NCBI GenBank assembly: GCA_910583985.1
Contig: CAJTYA010000014.1
Location: forward strand, 1 to 64,000
Length of the DNA: 64,000 bases
Reading direction: 5' to 3'
Source of the DNA: an uncultured Alistipes sp.
GTDB taxonomy: Bacteria; Bacteroidota; Bacteroidia; Bacteroidales; Rikenellaceae
The number at the start of each line of letters is the position of its first letter. Positions within the stretch are counted from its first letter, which is position 1. The position numbers and the translations under genes are program-made. Below, one piece after another: positions 36,856-45,903 of the stretch. Below the pieces are notes generated by a model. The model had not been told where the DNA came from. It worked only from the letters and a program-made list of their open reading frames with translations, and made no database searches.

Positions 36856-37479
36856 ATGGAACAGATTCTCGCATATTTTCCCGCTCTGAGTCAAGAGCAG
36901 ATCCGGCGTCTGGAGATGCTCGAAGGGCTGTACAGGGAATGGAACCAGCGCATCAACGTCGTCTCCCGCAAGGACATCGATCGGCTCTACACAAGGCATG
37001 TGCTGCACTCGCTCGCCATCGCCAAGGTCTGCGCGTTCCGGCCCGGCGCTCGGATTCTGGACGTGGGTTGCGGGGGCGGATTTCCGGGCATTCCGCTGGC
37101 CGTTCTCTTTCCCGAAGCGAACTTCACGCTCGTGGATTCGATCGGCAAGAAAATCCGTGTCGTCGAGGAGGTGGTCCGCAGCACGGGCCTCGGCAACGTC
37201 ACGGCGATCCACGGCCGAGCCGAACGGGTCGACGGCCTTTTCGACTTCGTCGTCAGCCGGGCCGTCACCGAAATGAAGCCCTTCATCGGATGGATCTGGA
37301 ACAAAATCGAGCGGGGCGAACGGGCCGGAGAACGTCCCAACGGCATCCTCTACCTCAAGGGCGGAGACCTCCGCGAAGAACTCGCGGCGACGGGCAGGCC
37401 CTACGAGCTCTTTCCGGTCGGCGATTTTTTCGACGACGATTTCTTCGAAACCAAAAAGGTCGTCTACTTCCGCAGGTAG
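36856..37479 (+). CDS. rsmG: 16S rRNA m7G527 methyltransferase
   Basis: 207 residues. Methylates G527 of 16S rRNA using SAM; loss gives low-level streptomycin resistance in other bacteria. The start MEQILAYFPALSQEQIRRLEML and WNQRINVVSRKDIDRLYTRHVLHSLAI are family signatures. The SAM loop is ILDVGCGGGFPGIPLAVLFP, followed by LVDSIGKKIRVVEEV and a VVSRAVTEMKPF motif. It has its own promoter and is followed by rpmH. Confidence 0.95.
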   Translation: MEQILAYFPALSQEQIRRLEMLEGLYREWNQRINVVSRKDIDRLYTRHVLHSLAIAKVCAFRPGARILDVGCGGGFPGIPLAVLFPEANFTLVDSIGKKIRVVEEVVRSTGLGNVTAIHGRAERVDGLFDFVVSRAVTEMKPFIGWIWNKIERGERAGERPNGILYLKGGDLREELAATGRPYELFPVGDFFDDDFFETKKVVYFRR

Positions 37480-37556
37480 TCTACCGCACTGACCTGCTGT
37501 CGGATAAAAGTTGCCGAAAAATCGGATAAAAGTTTTTGTATAAAACAAAAATGTTT

Positions 37557-37564
37557 TACCTTTG
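37557..37564 (+). promoter_or_regulatory. Promoter -7 box for rpmH
   Basis: An exact TACCTTTG box with a TTTTTG about 20 bases upstream, in an AT-rich stretch. The leader is about 65 bases. Confidence 0.75.
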
Positions 37565-37633
37565 CACACCGCTGCCGCATGTGAGAGTCGGCCGCGAGAA
37601 GCAGGAAATGAAAATATAAAAACATAAAGCGCA

Positions 37634-37789
37634 ATGAAAAGGACTTTTCAACCCTCACAGAGAAAGAAGATCAATAAGCACGGTTTCCGTCAGAGAATGT
37701 CTACCGCCAACGGCCGCAAAGTACTCGCCGCACGTCGCGCCAAAGGCCGCAAGAAACTGACCGTTTCCGACGATACTCGCTGGAAATAA
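37634..37789 (+). CDS. rpmH: Large ribosomal subunit protein bL34
   Basis: 51 residues: MKRTFQPSQRKKINKHGFRQ at the start, then RMSTANGRKVLAARRAKGRKK and a short tail ending TRWK. This is a complete bL34, highly basic and the expected length. In many bacteria rpmH sits beside rnpA near the origin; here rnpA is 23 kb away, as is usual in Bacteroidota. It is flanked by its own promoter and terminator, so it is a single-gene unit. Confidence 0.97.
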   Translation: MKRTFQPSQRKKINKHGFRQRMSTANGRKVLAARRAKGRKKLTVSDDTRWK

Positions 37790-37813
37790 TCTCTTTCCGG
37801 ACCGAAATACGAG

Positions 37814-37840
37814 GGCTGCCGTGGCAATGGCAGCCTTTTT
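37814..37840 (+). terminator. Intrinsic terminator of rpmH
   Basis: A 7-bp stem GGCTGCC/GGCAGCC (37814-37820, 37829-37835) followed by five T. Confidence 0.85.
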
Positions 37841-37858
37841 ACATTCATATACAAACGA

Positions 37859-38956
37859 ATGATCCGCATGTTCGACCTCCCGGAAGAAATCGAGACGCCG
37901 GTCCGCAAGATCGAGGCCGGCGAACGCATATCGGACGCGGAGGCGTTGGCTCTGGTCGACGCTCCGCTGTCGCTGCTGGGCCTGCTGGCCACCCGCGCCA
38001 AAGAACGCAAAAGCGGCCGCTATGTCTACTACAACCGGAACTTCCACATCGAACCGACCAACGTGTGCGTGTTCAACTGCCGGTTCTGTTCCTACCGCCG
38101 CCCGGCCGATTCGCCCGAAGCGTGGGACTACGGCGAAGAGGAAATTCTCGCTCAGGTCGAGGCGCACCGGCACAGCGGAGCCACCGAAATCCACATCGTG
38201 GGCGGTGTCCATCCGCGCAACGACCTGCACTATTACGTCGGCCTGATCCGCAAGATCAAGGCGATCATGCCCGAAGCGTCCGTCAAGGCGTTCACGGCCA
38301 TCGAGCTGGCCTACATGATCCGCAAGGCGGGACTCGCGCCGGCCGAGGGGCTATGCCTGCTCCGGGACGCGGGCATGGAAGCCATTCCGGGCGGCGGAGC
38401 CGAAATCTTCGCGGAGTCCGTCCGACAGCGCATCTGCCCCGAAAAAGGAACGGCCGAAGAGTGGCTCGCCATGCACCGCGAGGCGCACCGGGCGGGCATC
38501 CCCACCAACGCCACGATCCTCTACGGCCACATCGAAAGCTGGGAGGACCGCATCGACCACCTCAGCCGGCTGCGTTCCCTGCAAGACGAAACGGGCGGAT
38601 TCAACGCCTTCATTCCGCTCAAGTACCGCAGCCGCAACAACGCCATGTCCGAGGCGGGCGAAGTGAGCGTCGTGGAAGACATGCGGATGACGGCCCTCTC
38701 CCGCCTCTATTTGGACAACGTGCCCCACATCAAGGCCTACTGGCCCATGTTCGGCAAAACGACGGCCCAGATGGCGCTGGCCTTCGGCGCCGACGACATG
38801 GACGGGACGATCGACGACAGCACGAAAATCTATTCGATGGCCGGAGCCGAAGACCGCTCCCCATCGATGACCACCGAAGAAATGGAGCGCACGATCCGCT
38901 CGGCGGGCTACCTGCCCGTCGAACGCGATACGTTTTACAATCCGGTGAAAAAGTAG
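37859..38956 (+). CDS. mqnE: Aminofutalosine synthase (radical SAM)
   Basis: 365 residues. Joins the SAM-derived adenosyl radical to a carboxyvinyl-benzoate to make aminofutalosine, in the futalosine route to menaquinone. The radical SAM motif is TNVCVFNCRFCSY (CxxxCxxC). VGGVHPRNDLHYYVGLIRKIK and VKAFTAIEL are typical of MqnE rather than MqnC, which has a GGxNP motif. The sequence ends YNPVKK. No other mqn gene is in the window. It lies just past the rpmH terminator, so it must have its own start of transcription or rely on leakage. Confidence 0.92.
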   Translation: MIRMFDLPEEIETPVRKIEAGERISDAEALALVDAPLSLLGLLATRAKERKSGRYVYYNRNFHIEPTNVCVFNCRFCSYRRPADSPEAWDYGEEEILAQVEAHRHSGATEIHIVGGVHPRNDLHYYVGLIRKIKAIMPEASVKAFTAIELAYMIRKAGLAPAEGLCLLRDAGMEAIPGGGAEIFAESVRQRICPEKGTAEEWLAMHREAHRAGIPTNATILYGHIESWEDRIDHLSRLRSLQDETGGFNAFIPLKYRSRNNAMSEAGEVSVVEDMRMTALSRLYLDNVPHIKAYWPMFGKTTAQMALAFGADDMDGTIDDSTKIYSMAGAEDRSPSMTTEEMERTIRSAGYLPVERDTFYNPVKK

Positions 38957-39013
38957 TATCTTGCCGTCGGGCGGATCACCCGCCGCGCAAGAGCGCATAA
39001 CGTGACGAAAATT

Positions 39014-39895
39014 ATGGAATTTCTCAGAAAACTCGCACGAAAAATCAACGGCGATGTCATCACGCGTAACCTCGTGCTGGCCGCTTGCGCCGTGATCGTT
39101 TTCGTATTCGTCGTCAGTCAGTTATTGAACCTGTTCACTCGCCACGGGCAGGTCAAGGTCGTACCCGATTTCAGCGGCATGACGGTCGAAGAAGCCCTGC
39201 GGGCCGGCAGGAACGCCTCGCTCCGTATCGAGATCAACGATTCGCTCTACGTGCCCGCCTACCCCGGAGGGGTGATTCTCGAACAGAACCCCGCCTCCGG
39301 CGCACGGGTCAAGTCGGGCCGCCATATTTTCGTAACGATCAACTCGTTCCACCAGAAAAAAGTGGAAATTCCTTACGTGACCGGCTTCTCGCTGCGTCAG
39401 GCCAAGAACAACATCGAAATGGCGGGCCTCGAAATCAAGGAACTCATCTACCGGAACGACATCGCCACGAACAACGTGCTCGAAGAACGCTACGAAGGCA
39501 AAGCGATCCGCCCCGGCAGCAAGGTCGAGGCCGAGATCGGTTCGGGCGTCACGCTCGTCGTGGGCAAAGCCGAGGATGCCCCGCTGCAACAGGTGCCTAA
39601 GCTGGTGGGCTTTTCCGTCCGCGAGGCCAAGAGTCGGCTGTGGGAAGCCGGATTCAACGTTGGCAAAATATCGGGCGACGACGAAATCAACGCGCTGAAC
39701 GAACGCGAAGCGAAGGTCTACCAGCAGACGCCGGCGACCGGCAGCCGCCAACCGTTGGGCACGACGGTCCGGCTCTTGATCACACGGGACGAAAAGAAAC
39801 TCGAAGACGGGCACAAAGCCTCGGACCGCGACGCCCGTGCCGCAGCCAAAGCATGGGCCGAGAGCGAAGAAGCGGCCCGCGACGCAAACGAATGA
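39014..39895 (+). CDS. PASTA-domain membrane protein
   Basis: 293 residues from the ATG at 39014; a GTG at 39002 would add four residues. One membrane helix (about 22-42) is followed by three PASTA domains at about 49-115, 118-188 and 195-262, each beginning with V/P-x-F/V-x-G-[MF]-[TS] (VVPDFSGMTVEEA, IPYVTGFSLRQA, VPKLVGFSVREA). The C-terminal tail is charged. PASTA domains bind peptidoglycan or muropeptides; here there is no kinase domain, so it is probably a periplasmic wall-sensing or scaffolding protein. Its stop overlaps the start of rluD by 4 bases, so the two are coupled. Confidence 0.85.
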   Translation: MEFLRKLARKINGDVITRNLVLAACAVIVFVFVVSQLLNLFTRHGQVKVVPDFSGMTVEEALRAGRNASLRIEINDSLYVPAYPGGVILEQNPASGARVKSGRHIFVTINSFHQKKVEIPYVTGFSLRQAKNNIEMAGLEIKELIYRNDIATNNVLEERYEGKAIRPGSKVEAEIGSGVTLVVGKAEDAPLQQVPKLVGFSVREAKSRLWEAGFNVGKISGDDEINALNEREAKVYQQTPATGSRQPLGTTVRLLITRDEKKLEDGHKASDRDARAAAKAWAESEEAARDANE

Positions 39896-40986
39896 TCCCC
39901 ATGAACACCGACAACAGGCCGGAACCCGAAGAGGACGGACTCCGCGAGGACGAATCGCAACAGGACGAGCTGTTCGAGCATTACAGCGTGACCGTCGACA
40001 GGGGACAGGCCATGCTGCGCATCGACAAGTTCCTGACCAACCGGATGGAAGGCATTTCGCGCAACCGGATTCAGACGGCGGCCGATGCCGGTAACATCTT
40101 AGTGAACGGCACGGCCGTCAAGCCGAGTTACAAGGTGAAGCCCGCGGACCGGATTCAGATCGTCATGCCCTATCCGCTCCGCGAACTGGAAATCATTCCC
40201 GAAAACATTCCGCTCGACATTCTGTATGAAGACGACGACCTGATTATCGTCGACAAGCCCGCCGGCATGGTCGTCCATCCCGGCCACGGCAACTATTCGG
40301 GGACGCTGGTCAACGCCCTGACCTATCATCTGAAGGACCTGCCGCTTTTCCAGAGCGGCGACATGCGGGCCGGACTGGTCCACCGCATCGACAAGAATAC
40401 ATCCGGCATTCTGGTCGTAGCCAAAAACGAGCGCGCCCACGCCCGGCTGGCCCGGCAGTTTTTCGACCACACGATCGACCGGGTCTACCACGCATTAGTG
40501 TGGGGCAACATGGAACAGGAAGAGGGAACGATCGAAGGACACATCGGACGCAGCCTGCGCGACCGGCTCAAAATGGCCGTCTTCCCCGACGGGGAGAACG
40601 GCAAACACGCCGTGACGCATTACAGGGTGCTCGAACGGCTGGGCTATGTCAACCTCGTCGAATGTCGTCTGGAAACGGGACGCACCCACCAGATCCGCGT
40701 CCACATGGAGCACATCGGCCATCCTCTGTTCAACGACGAACGCTATGGCGGAGACCGCATCCTCAAGGGAACGACGTTCTCCAAATACCGCCAATTCGTC
40801 GAAAACTGCTTCAGCATCATGCCCCGCCACGGTCTGCATGCCCGAAGTTTGGGTTTCGTCCATCCGACGACGGGCCGGCGGGTCCACTTCGAACGCGACA
40901 TGCCGCAGGACATGGCCTCGGTCGTGGAACGCTGGAGAAACTATGTCGCAGGAAGAACGGCCGGCGACGAGGCGGAATCGGAGTAA
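39892..40986 (+). CDS. rluD: 23S rRNA pseudouridine synthase RluD
   Basis: 364 residues from the ATG that overlaps the previous stop (ATGA at 39892); an alternative ATG at 39901 drops three residues. An S4 RNA-binding domain (about 37-90: LRIDKFLTNRMEGISRNRIQ) precedes the RluA-type catalytic domain with HRIDKNTSGILVVAKN (catalytic Asp) and LETGRTHQIRVHMEHIGHPLFND. RluD modifies U1911, U1915 and U1917 of helix 69. The acidic N-terminal 30 residues are not part of either domain. Confidence 0.92.
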   Translation: MIPMNTDNRPEPEEDGLREDESQQDELFEHYSVTVDRGQAMLRIDKFLTNRMEGISRNRIQTAADAGNILVNGTAVKPSYKVKPADRIQIVMPYPLRELEIIPENIPLDILYEDDDLIIVDKPAGMVVHPGHGNYSGTLVNALTYHLKDLPLFQSGDMRAGLVHRIDKNTSGILVVAKNERAHARLARQFFDHTIDRVYHALVWGNMEQEEGTIEGHIGRSLRDRLKMAVFPDGENGKHAVTHYRVLERLGYVNLVECRLETGRTHQIRVHMEHIGHPLFNDERYGGDRILKGTTFSKYRQFVENCFSIMPRHGLHARSLGFVHPTTGRRVHFERDMPQDMASVVERWRNYVAGRTAGDEAESE

Positions 40987-41745
40987 CCGTCCGGCATACC
41001 GGCGGCCATCGTGCATTCCGCCGGAGGGCATACCGTCTCCGGCTTGGGCCGTCGCCGAGTTTTCGGAGTCGCCTTTCGAGCCGGGGTTCGCGCCGCAGCC
41101 ATGACAACGCTAGCCGCCCGATTCGTCGATCCGTCGGCATACGTCCGAACCGGCATCGGTGGAAAATCATTCGCACACGGCCACCGAAACGAAGATCGGT
41201 TTTTCCGGTCTCTTCCCCGAACGGCACGACGAAACCGCCTTGGGGGGACCGGTCCGACCCGACCGTGCAATCGCCCGGTCCCTCGATCCGACCCATAAAG
41301 GAAACATCCGGATTTTCCCGCACATCGGGGACACGCCCGAACGGCCGCGGCGTATCGACGCTTCATTTTCGCAAGGAAGAACGCCGATATTCCGGCCGCC
41401 GTTCCGCCGTAACCGAAGCGCACGGTTTTCCCGCACCGTCTGTCAATCGAAAGCAAGCACGGCCTCCCTGCCGACAAGGCGGAACGACCGCCGCCGCGCC
41501 CGACCGCAAATTCCCGCCCCACGGCACGCGCCGGGCATACATCATCGGAGCCTACCCGGAAGACGGCAGGCGCCCCATAACCGCCGTTCCGATCACCGGC
41601 CCGTCCGGGAAGGGCCGACCGGACCGCATTCGTAAAGAGGCTTCCCGACAAGGGAATTTCCGAACCGGAGAAACGGCATCCGGCCGCTCCGAAAACCGCC
41701 CTTCGTTATGCGCGACGATTCGCGACGCTCCGTCGGAACGATACG
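40987..41745. other. Long GC-rich gap at a convergent junction, no gene
   Basis: It separates rluD (plus) from the glycosylase gene (minus). Open frames on both strands have shadow composition only. No repeat, RNA gene or clear terminator was recognised. Confidence 0.5.
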
Positions 41746-42273
41746 CTACCGCGTGTCGGCGGGCATCCCGGCCGGGCGACCGGACAGGTAAGGCAGCAAC
41801 CGCCTCCAGCCCTCCAGTTTCCGTTCGAACGTCAGCGTATAGGCCGGACTGGTCGAGGGCAGCACCAGCGTCTCGTAGGTATCGGCATACGAAGCGAAAT
41901 AACGCCGGAAAAGTTTCTCGGCCCCCTTGCCGTTGAAGGCGATGGCCCGGATGCCGGGAAACCGCCTCAGCAGGGCGGGTATCTCGTTGGGCTCCTCGTT
42001 GCAGATCCGGCTGTCGAGGCTGCCTTCGCGTTCGCACTGGCGGCATACGTCCCAGAGCGCGATGCCTGCTTCGAGCAACATGGTGCGCCTCTCCTCGTAC
42101 CGTTGCGGAAGTTCCGTGCCGCACAGCGATGCCATGACGGGCCAGAACGCATTGCGCGGATGACCGTAATACTGCTGCTTCTGCAACGACATGACGCCCG
42201 GCATCGTGCCTAACACCAGAATCCGGCTACGGGCGCCGGCTATGGGGTCGAAGCTGCGGATAATTTCACTCAT
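41746..42273 (-). CDS. Hypoxanthine-DNA (deoxyinosine) glycosylase, UDG superfamily
   Basis: 175 residues. The opening FDPIAGARSRILVLGTMPGVMSL and YYGHPRNAFWPVMASL are the catalytic-region signatures of the family-6 UDG/deoxyinosine glycosylase group, and LPSTSPA near residue 138 is its second motif. It would excise hypoxanthine produced by adenine deamination. The substrate is inferred from the family. It stands alone, with no repair partner beside it. Confidence 0.82.
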   Translation of the reverse strand: MSEIIRSFDPIAGARSRILVLGTMPGVMSLQKQQYYGHPRNAFWPVMASLCGTELPQRYEERRTMLLEAGIALWDVCRQCEREGSLDSRICNEEPNEIPALLRRFPGIRAIAFNGKGAEKLFRRYFASYADTYETLVLPSTSPAYTLTFERKLEGWRRLLPYLSGRPAGMPADTR

Positions 42274-42493
42274 CGGCTAACAGGAATCGTTTGTTCCGTC
42301 AGGAGGAGCAGCGGCTCGCGAACGCTCTCCCCTCCCCTTCGCGGACGCTCCGCGACACTCAAAAATAATCATTTTTCCGTTCCGCACACCTCCGGACGGT
42401 CCGAAAGATCGTCGTCCGGGGAAACGAGTTCGGCCCGAAACGCCGAAGAAACGGGCCCGACGTCCCGATTCTCTCCGACGGAGGCGCATGAAA

Positions 42494-42521
42494 AAAGTGT
42501 CCGGCGCATGCCGGACACTTT
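42494..42521. terminator. Bidirectional-looking terminator hairpin
   Basis: A 12-bp perfect stem (AAAGTGTCCGGC, 42494-42505 with 42510-42521) and a 4-base GCAT loop, with A on the left and T on the right. It lies 26 bases past the stop of the M64 gene and serves that gene. Confidence 0.85.
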
Positions 42522-42547
42522 ATTTCATATTTCGATCGCTCGGATCG

Positions 42548-44197
42548 CTATTTCGCATCGAAAGGCGAGCCTTCGATCAGCACGGGTGCGGCGAAATGAG
42601 GCATTTCCTTGAGCGGAGCGAACGCAGGCGCCTTGATCGAGTTGACCGTAGAGAGCACCTTCTCGTCCTCGGCGAGGAAAGCGTCGAAGTCGAACTCCTT
42701 GCCGCTGAGTTCCATGATCCGTTCCACGATCTTCTGACGGCTCGGAGCGTTGTAGTAAGGCACGTTGTTGTTCATGCAACTGTTCGTTTCCGGTCTCCAG
42801 ATTCCCTTGGAGAACATATAACCGCCTTCGAAAGCGTTCACGATACGGGAATAACCGTCGAGCGCATAGAAATGTCTCCACTTGATCTTTTCGGGATCGT
42901 TCGTGAAGTCGATGTTGGCATTGTGTCCGAACGAGGTCCACTGCTGCAGCGTACTGACCACGTTTTTCGGAATTTCCTGATCGTAGTAAATGTATTCGTC
43001 GCACAGTTTGCCGAAACCGTGGCCGCCCGCTTCGTGCTGAACGACGCTCTTATAGTCGTAAGGCGGCTCGCCCTCGATCATCGGGCAGATGGCGATGGAC
43101 TGTCCCGGCGACCACGATATGGTCGTTCCTCCGTAGCGGGGGCTGTTCGAGATCAGGATGATGAGCGTCTTGGCCAGATCGTCGATGGGGGCTTTGGTCG
43201 CATAGGAGAAGACGGTGTTGTTGTCGCACGTCATGCTCGTCTCGCCCTGCTGGCCTTCGAACTTGACGGAGAAACGCGTCCTTTTTCTCGTCTGCAGGTC
43301 CGAAGCGCCCTCTTCGGGCGATACGGCGCTGACGATATAGACGTTGAAATAGTTCCGGTAGGTCTTGTAGGGCTCGACATCGAAGAAGAATTCGATGGCG
43401 TCGCGCATGGCCTTGATGTACCGGCCTTCGTCGGCATCCATCTGGTCCGCGATGAACCCGTCGCCCATGAACACCAGATCGACATGCCCCAGCGTACCTT
43501 TCTGGACGGTAATCACCTTGCCGTCGGGAAGCGAATTGTCGATGCCCTGCTGCACGACCGTTATCTCTTGGGAGTATTTCCGGCCGTCTTCGTCGGACCA
43601 TACGATACGGACTTCGCCGGTGCGGGACACCTTCAGGTCGGAAGCTCCGACCGTCACGGCGACCGTATGCGATTCGAGCGCTTTGGTCCGGACGGCGGAA
43701 AGCCACGAGGCATATTCGTCTGCGACCTCTACGGAATACTCCTCTGCCGACAGGTTGGTTTCCAGCGCGACGTCGAAGGTCTGTCCCTCGCAGGGAATGT
43801 CTTCGAACAGCGTCTTTTCGACATTCATCACGATCGTCTTCCGCTGAGAGACGGTCACGGGGAAAGTTCGTTCGAGTCCTTCGCCCTTGAGCGTGAGCGT
43901 CACGCTACGGTCGTCGGCCGAAGTGTTGGGTCGGGCCGTAATCGTCACGACAATGGTCGCGGCGGGCAGGCCGCTGGCCGGGGAGACCGCGCACCAACCG
44001 CTCGCTTCGGCTCCTTCGAGCGACCACGGAACGTTCGACGAGAAGGTCAACAGGCGGGTGCCGCCGTAGGACGGTATCGCTTCGACGGTCAGGTCCTCCG
44101 CGGTGATTTCGGGGGTGAAGTCGTCGTCTTTTTCGCATCCGGCCAACGTCAGCAGCACGGAACAGGCGACGACAAAAAGTTTGAATACGTTTTTCAT
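42548..44197 (-). CDS. BACON-domain lipoprotein with M64 (IgA-peptidase-like) metalloprotease domain
   Basis: 549 residues. The signal peptide ends in LTLAGC with lipid-modified Cys21, so the protein is surface or periplasm anchored. Two BACON-like beta domains lie at about 33-117 and 125-216, with the typical W..V.....G pattern (WCAVSPASGLPAAT). The peptidase domain runs from about 225 to 530: HVDLVFMGDGF is the M64 entry motif, and VQHEAGGHGFGKLCDEY (386-402) the zinc site. Its two His (388 and 393) are separated by four residues, one more than in ordinary HExxH. M64 includes the IgA protease of Clostridium ramosum; the target here is unknown. It has its own promoter and terminator. Confidence 0.88.
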   Translation of the reverse strand: MKNVFKLFVVACSVLLTLAGCEKDDDFTPEITAEDLTVEAIPSYGGTRLLTFSSNVPWSLEGAEASGWCAVSPASGLPAATIVVTITARPNTSADDRSVTLTLKGEGLERTFPVTVSQRKTIVMNVEKTLFEDIPCEGQTFDVALETNLSAEEYSVEVADEYASWLSAVRTKALESHTVAVTVGASDLKVSRTGEVRIVWSDEDGRKYSQEITVVQQGIDNSLPDGKVITVQKGTLGHVDLVFMGDGFIADQMDADEGRYIKAMRDAIEFFFDVEPYKTYRNYFNVYIVSAVSPEEGASDLQTRKRTRFSVKFEGQQGETSMTCDNNTVFSYATKAPIDDLAKTLIILISNSPRYGGTTISWSPGQSIAICPMIEGEPPYDYKSVVQHEAGGHGFGKLCDEYIYYDQEIPKNVVSTLQQWTSFGHNANIDFTNDPEKIKWRHFYALDGYSRIVNAFEGGYMFSKGIWRPETNSCMNNNVPYYNAPSRQKIVERIMELSGKEFDFDAFLAEDEKVLSTVNSIKAPAFAPLKEMPHFAAPVLIEGSPFDAK

Positions 44198-44244
44198 AAG
44201 GCTGTTTTTGTTACGACCGGTCGAAATATATCCGGTACGGGTTA

Positions 44245-44252
44245 CAAATATA
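44245..44252 (-). promoter_or_regulatory. Promoter -7 box for the M64 gene
   Basis: TATATTTG on the minus strand, an exact TAnnTTTG match, 48 bases before the start codon in a locally AT-rich stretch. Confidence 0.65.
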
Positions 44253-45018
44253 CAAATTATATTCGTCGAGAAGAACAGCGAAAATCGGTCGATCCCGGTT
44301 CGCGGCGGCACTGCCGGTCCTTCGGAACAAAGATACGGAACATATTTCGATGAAAAAGAACCGGGAAGGTCGGGCAAAATCCTTTCGTGACGCCGAAGAC
44401 GGTTTTTCGAGACCGACGAAAAAACAAGGCAAACGTCGGACGAATCCCCCGTTTACCGCGACAAAACCGCTCTTCGAGGCACGCATACGGAAAAAGCGGA
44501 TTTCCCCCGTTACCCGGTTCGCGTTCCGCCAAGGGCTTGCCTTGAATACATTCCATCACGTTCGGGGAACGCTCCCGCGGAGGGAAACGTGCGGCGATTC
44601 CGCGAACGGCAGCAGCGAAACTCCGCGGAGTGCTTGCGCGTTCCGTTCGCGACGATACGGGCTGCTGCGGATGCGCCGCCGGCCAAACCCGGCAAGAAGA
44701 CGGAATCCCGCGAAAGGCAGGCCCCGTCGAAATCCGGTCTCCGGGACGATCCCTCGGCCCGGAAAACACTAAGGCATGCCGTACACGACACGGGCGGCAA
44801 CGAACGGCCTTTCGCGTATGCCTACGATCCGAAAAGAACGGCGGGCGAATCGCGGGCGGCGGCGAGAGGCCGGGGTACAGGAACCGACTTCGAATTTTCC
44901 GAAAGGCTCGGTTCCGAAGTCCGAAACGGACACGACGGACACTTCCGGCATCTGTCGCCGCAGACCCTCCGCACCGAAGCCGGGCGAGGCAGCAGGCCCA
45001 TGCCGATGCGGCGGAGAA
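44253..45018. other. Gap without a gene
   Basis: An upstream part (about 44253-44350) is AT-rich and belongs to the M64 promoter; the rest is GC-rich without a credible frame, RNA or repeat. Confidence 0.5.
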
Positions 45019-45903
45019 CTATGTGCGGTCAGGATCGTCGGCCCCGAACATCCGGGCGATGCGGTCGGCCACACGCTGCATGAGCCACTTGGGCGTGGAC
45101 GTAGCCCCGCAGATTCCCACGGAGCGGCAGCCGTCGAACCATTCGGGACGAAGTTCGTTCTCGTCCTCGATGTTATAGCTGCGGGGATTGGCTTCCAGAC
45201 AAGTATGATAAAGCACCTTGCCGTTGGAACTCTTCCGGCCGCAGACGAAAATCACGACGTCGAAACGTCCGGAGAACTCTTTCAGATGGGGGTTGCGGCT
45301 CGAAACACGGCCGCAGATCGTGTTGCGGATCGTCACCTCGGCGGGATCGGCGGCCCGCCGGAGGATGATTTCCTTTATTTGTTCGAACAGTACGGGACTC
45401 TGCGTCGTCTGCGAAAGCAGAAACACGGGACGGGAAAAATCGACGGCATCGAGGTCTTCGGGCGTTTCGACGACGATGGCGTCTTCGGCCACCTGCCCGG
45501 TCAGTCCCACGACCTCGGCATGTCCGCGTTTGCCTAAAATGACCACCTGACCGCCGCAGGCTTTCATCTGCTCGTGCGCCTTCTTGACGCGGCTTTGCAG
45601 CTTGGCGACGATGGGACAGGTGGCGTCGATGATCCGGATGCCGTGTTCGGCGGCCAGCCGGTAAGTGGACGGCGGCTCGCCGTGGGCCCGGATCAGGACG
45701 GTACTGCCGTCCAGCTCGGCCATCCGCTCCCGCGAGACGGTTTGCAGGCCCAGCTTTTCGAGCCGCTGGACTTCGACCCGGTTGTGCACGATGTCGCCCA
45801 GCGAGTAGACCGCACCCAACGCCGCGAGCGACTCCTCGGCTTGGGTGATGGCCGCCACCACGCCGGAGCAGAATCCCGATTTTTCGTCTATTTCGATGTA
45901 CAT
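45019..45903 (-). CDS. ispH: 4-Hydroxy-3-methylbut-2-enyl diphosphate reductase
   Basis: 294 residues. The last step of the MEP pathway, giving IPP and DMAPP; a [4Fe-4S] enzyme. The three cluster cysteines are in GFCSGV (Cys12), IDATCPIV and VGICGATSTP. RAHGEPP and the TTQSP and SSNGKVL motifs bind the substrate diphosphate. Starts inside the end of cmk (16-base overlap), so it is translationally coupled. The start MYIEIDEKSGFCSG is the family start. Confidence 0.96.
   Translation of the reverse strand: MYIEIDEKSGFCSGVVAAITQAEESLAALGAVYSLGDIVHNRVEVQRLEKLGLQTVSRERMAELDGSTVLIRAHGEPPSTYRLAAEHGIRIIDATCPIVAKLQSRVKKAHEQMKACGGQVVILGKRGHAEVVGLTGQVAEDAIVVETPEDLDAVDFSRPVFLLSQTTQSPVLFEQIKEIILRRAADPAEVTIRNTICGRVSSRNPHLKEFSGRFDVVIFVCGRKSSNGKVLYHTCLEANPRSYNIEDENELRPEWFDGCRSVGICGATSTPKWLMQRVADRIARMFGADDPDRT

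Noticed and set aside
40500..41936. A 478-codon plus-strand frame running from rluD through the gap into the glycosylase gene
   Set aside because: It is out of frame inside rluD, antisense to the glycosylase, and has Arg/Pro/Ser-rich shadow composition throughout.
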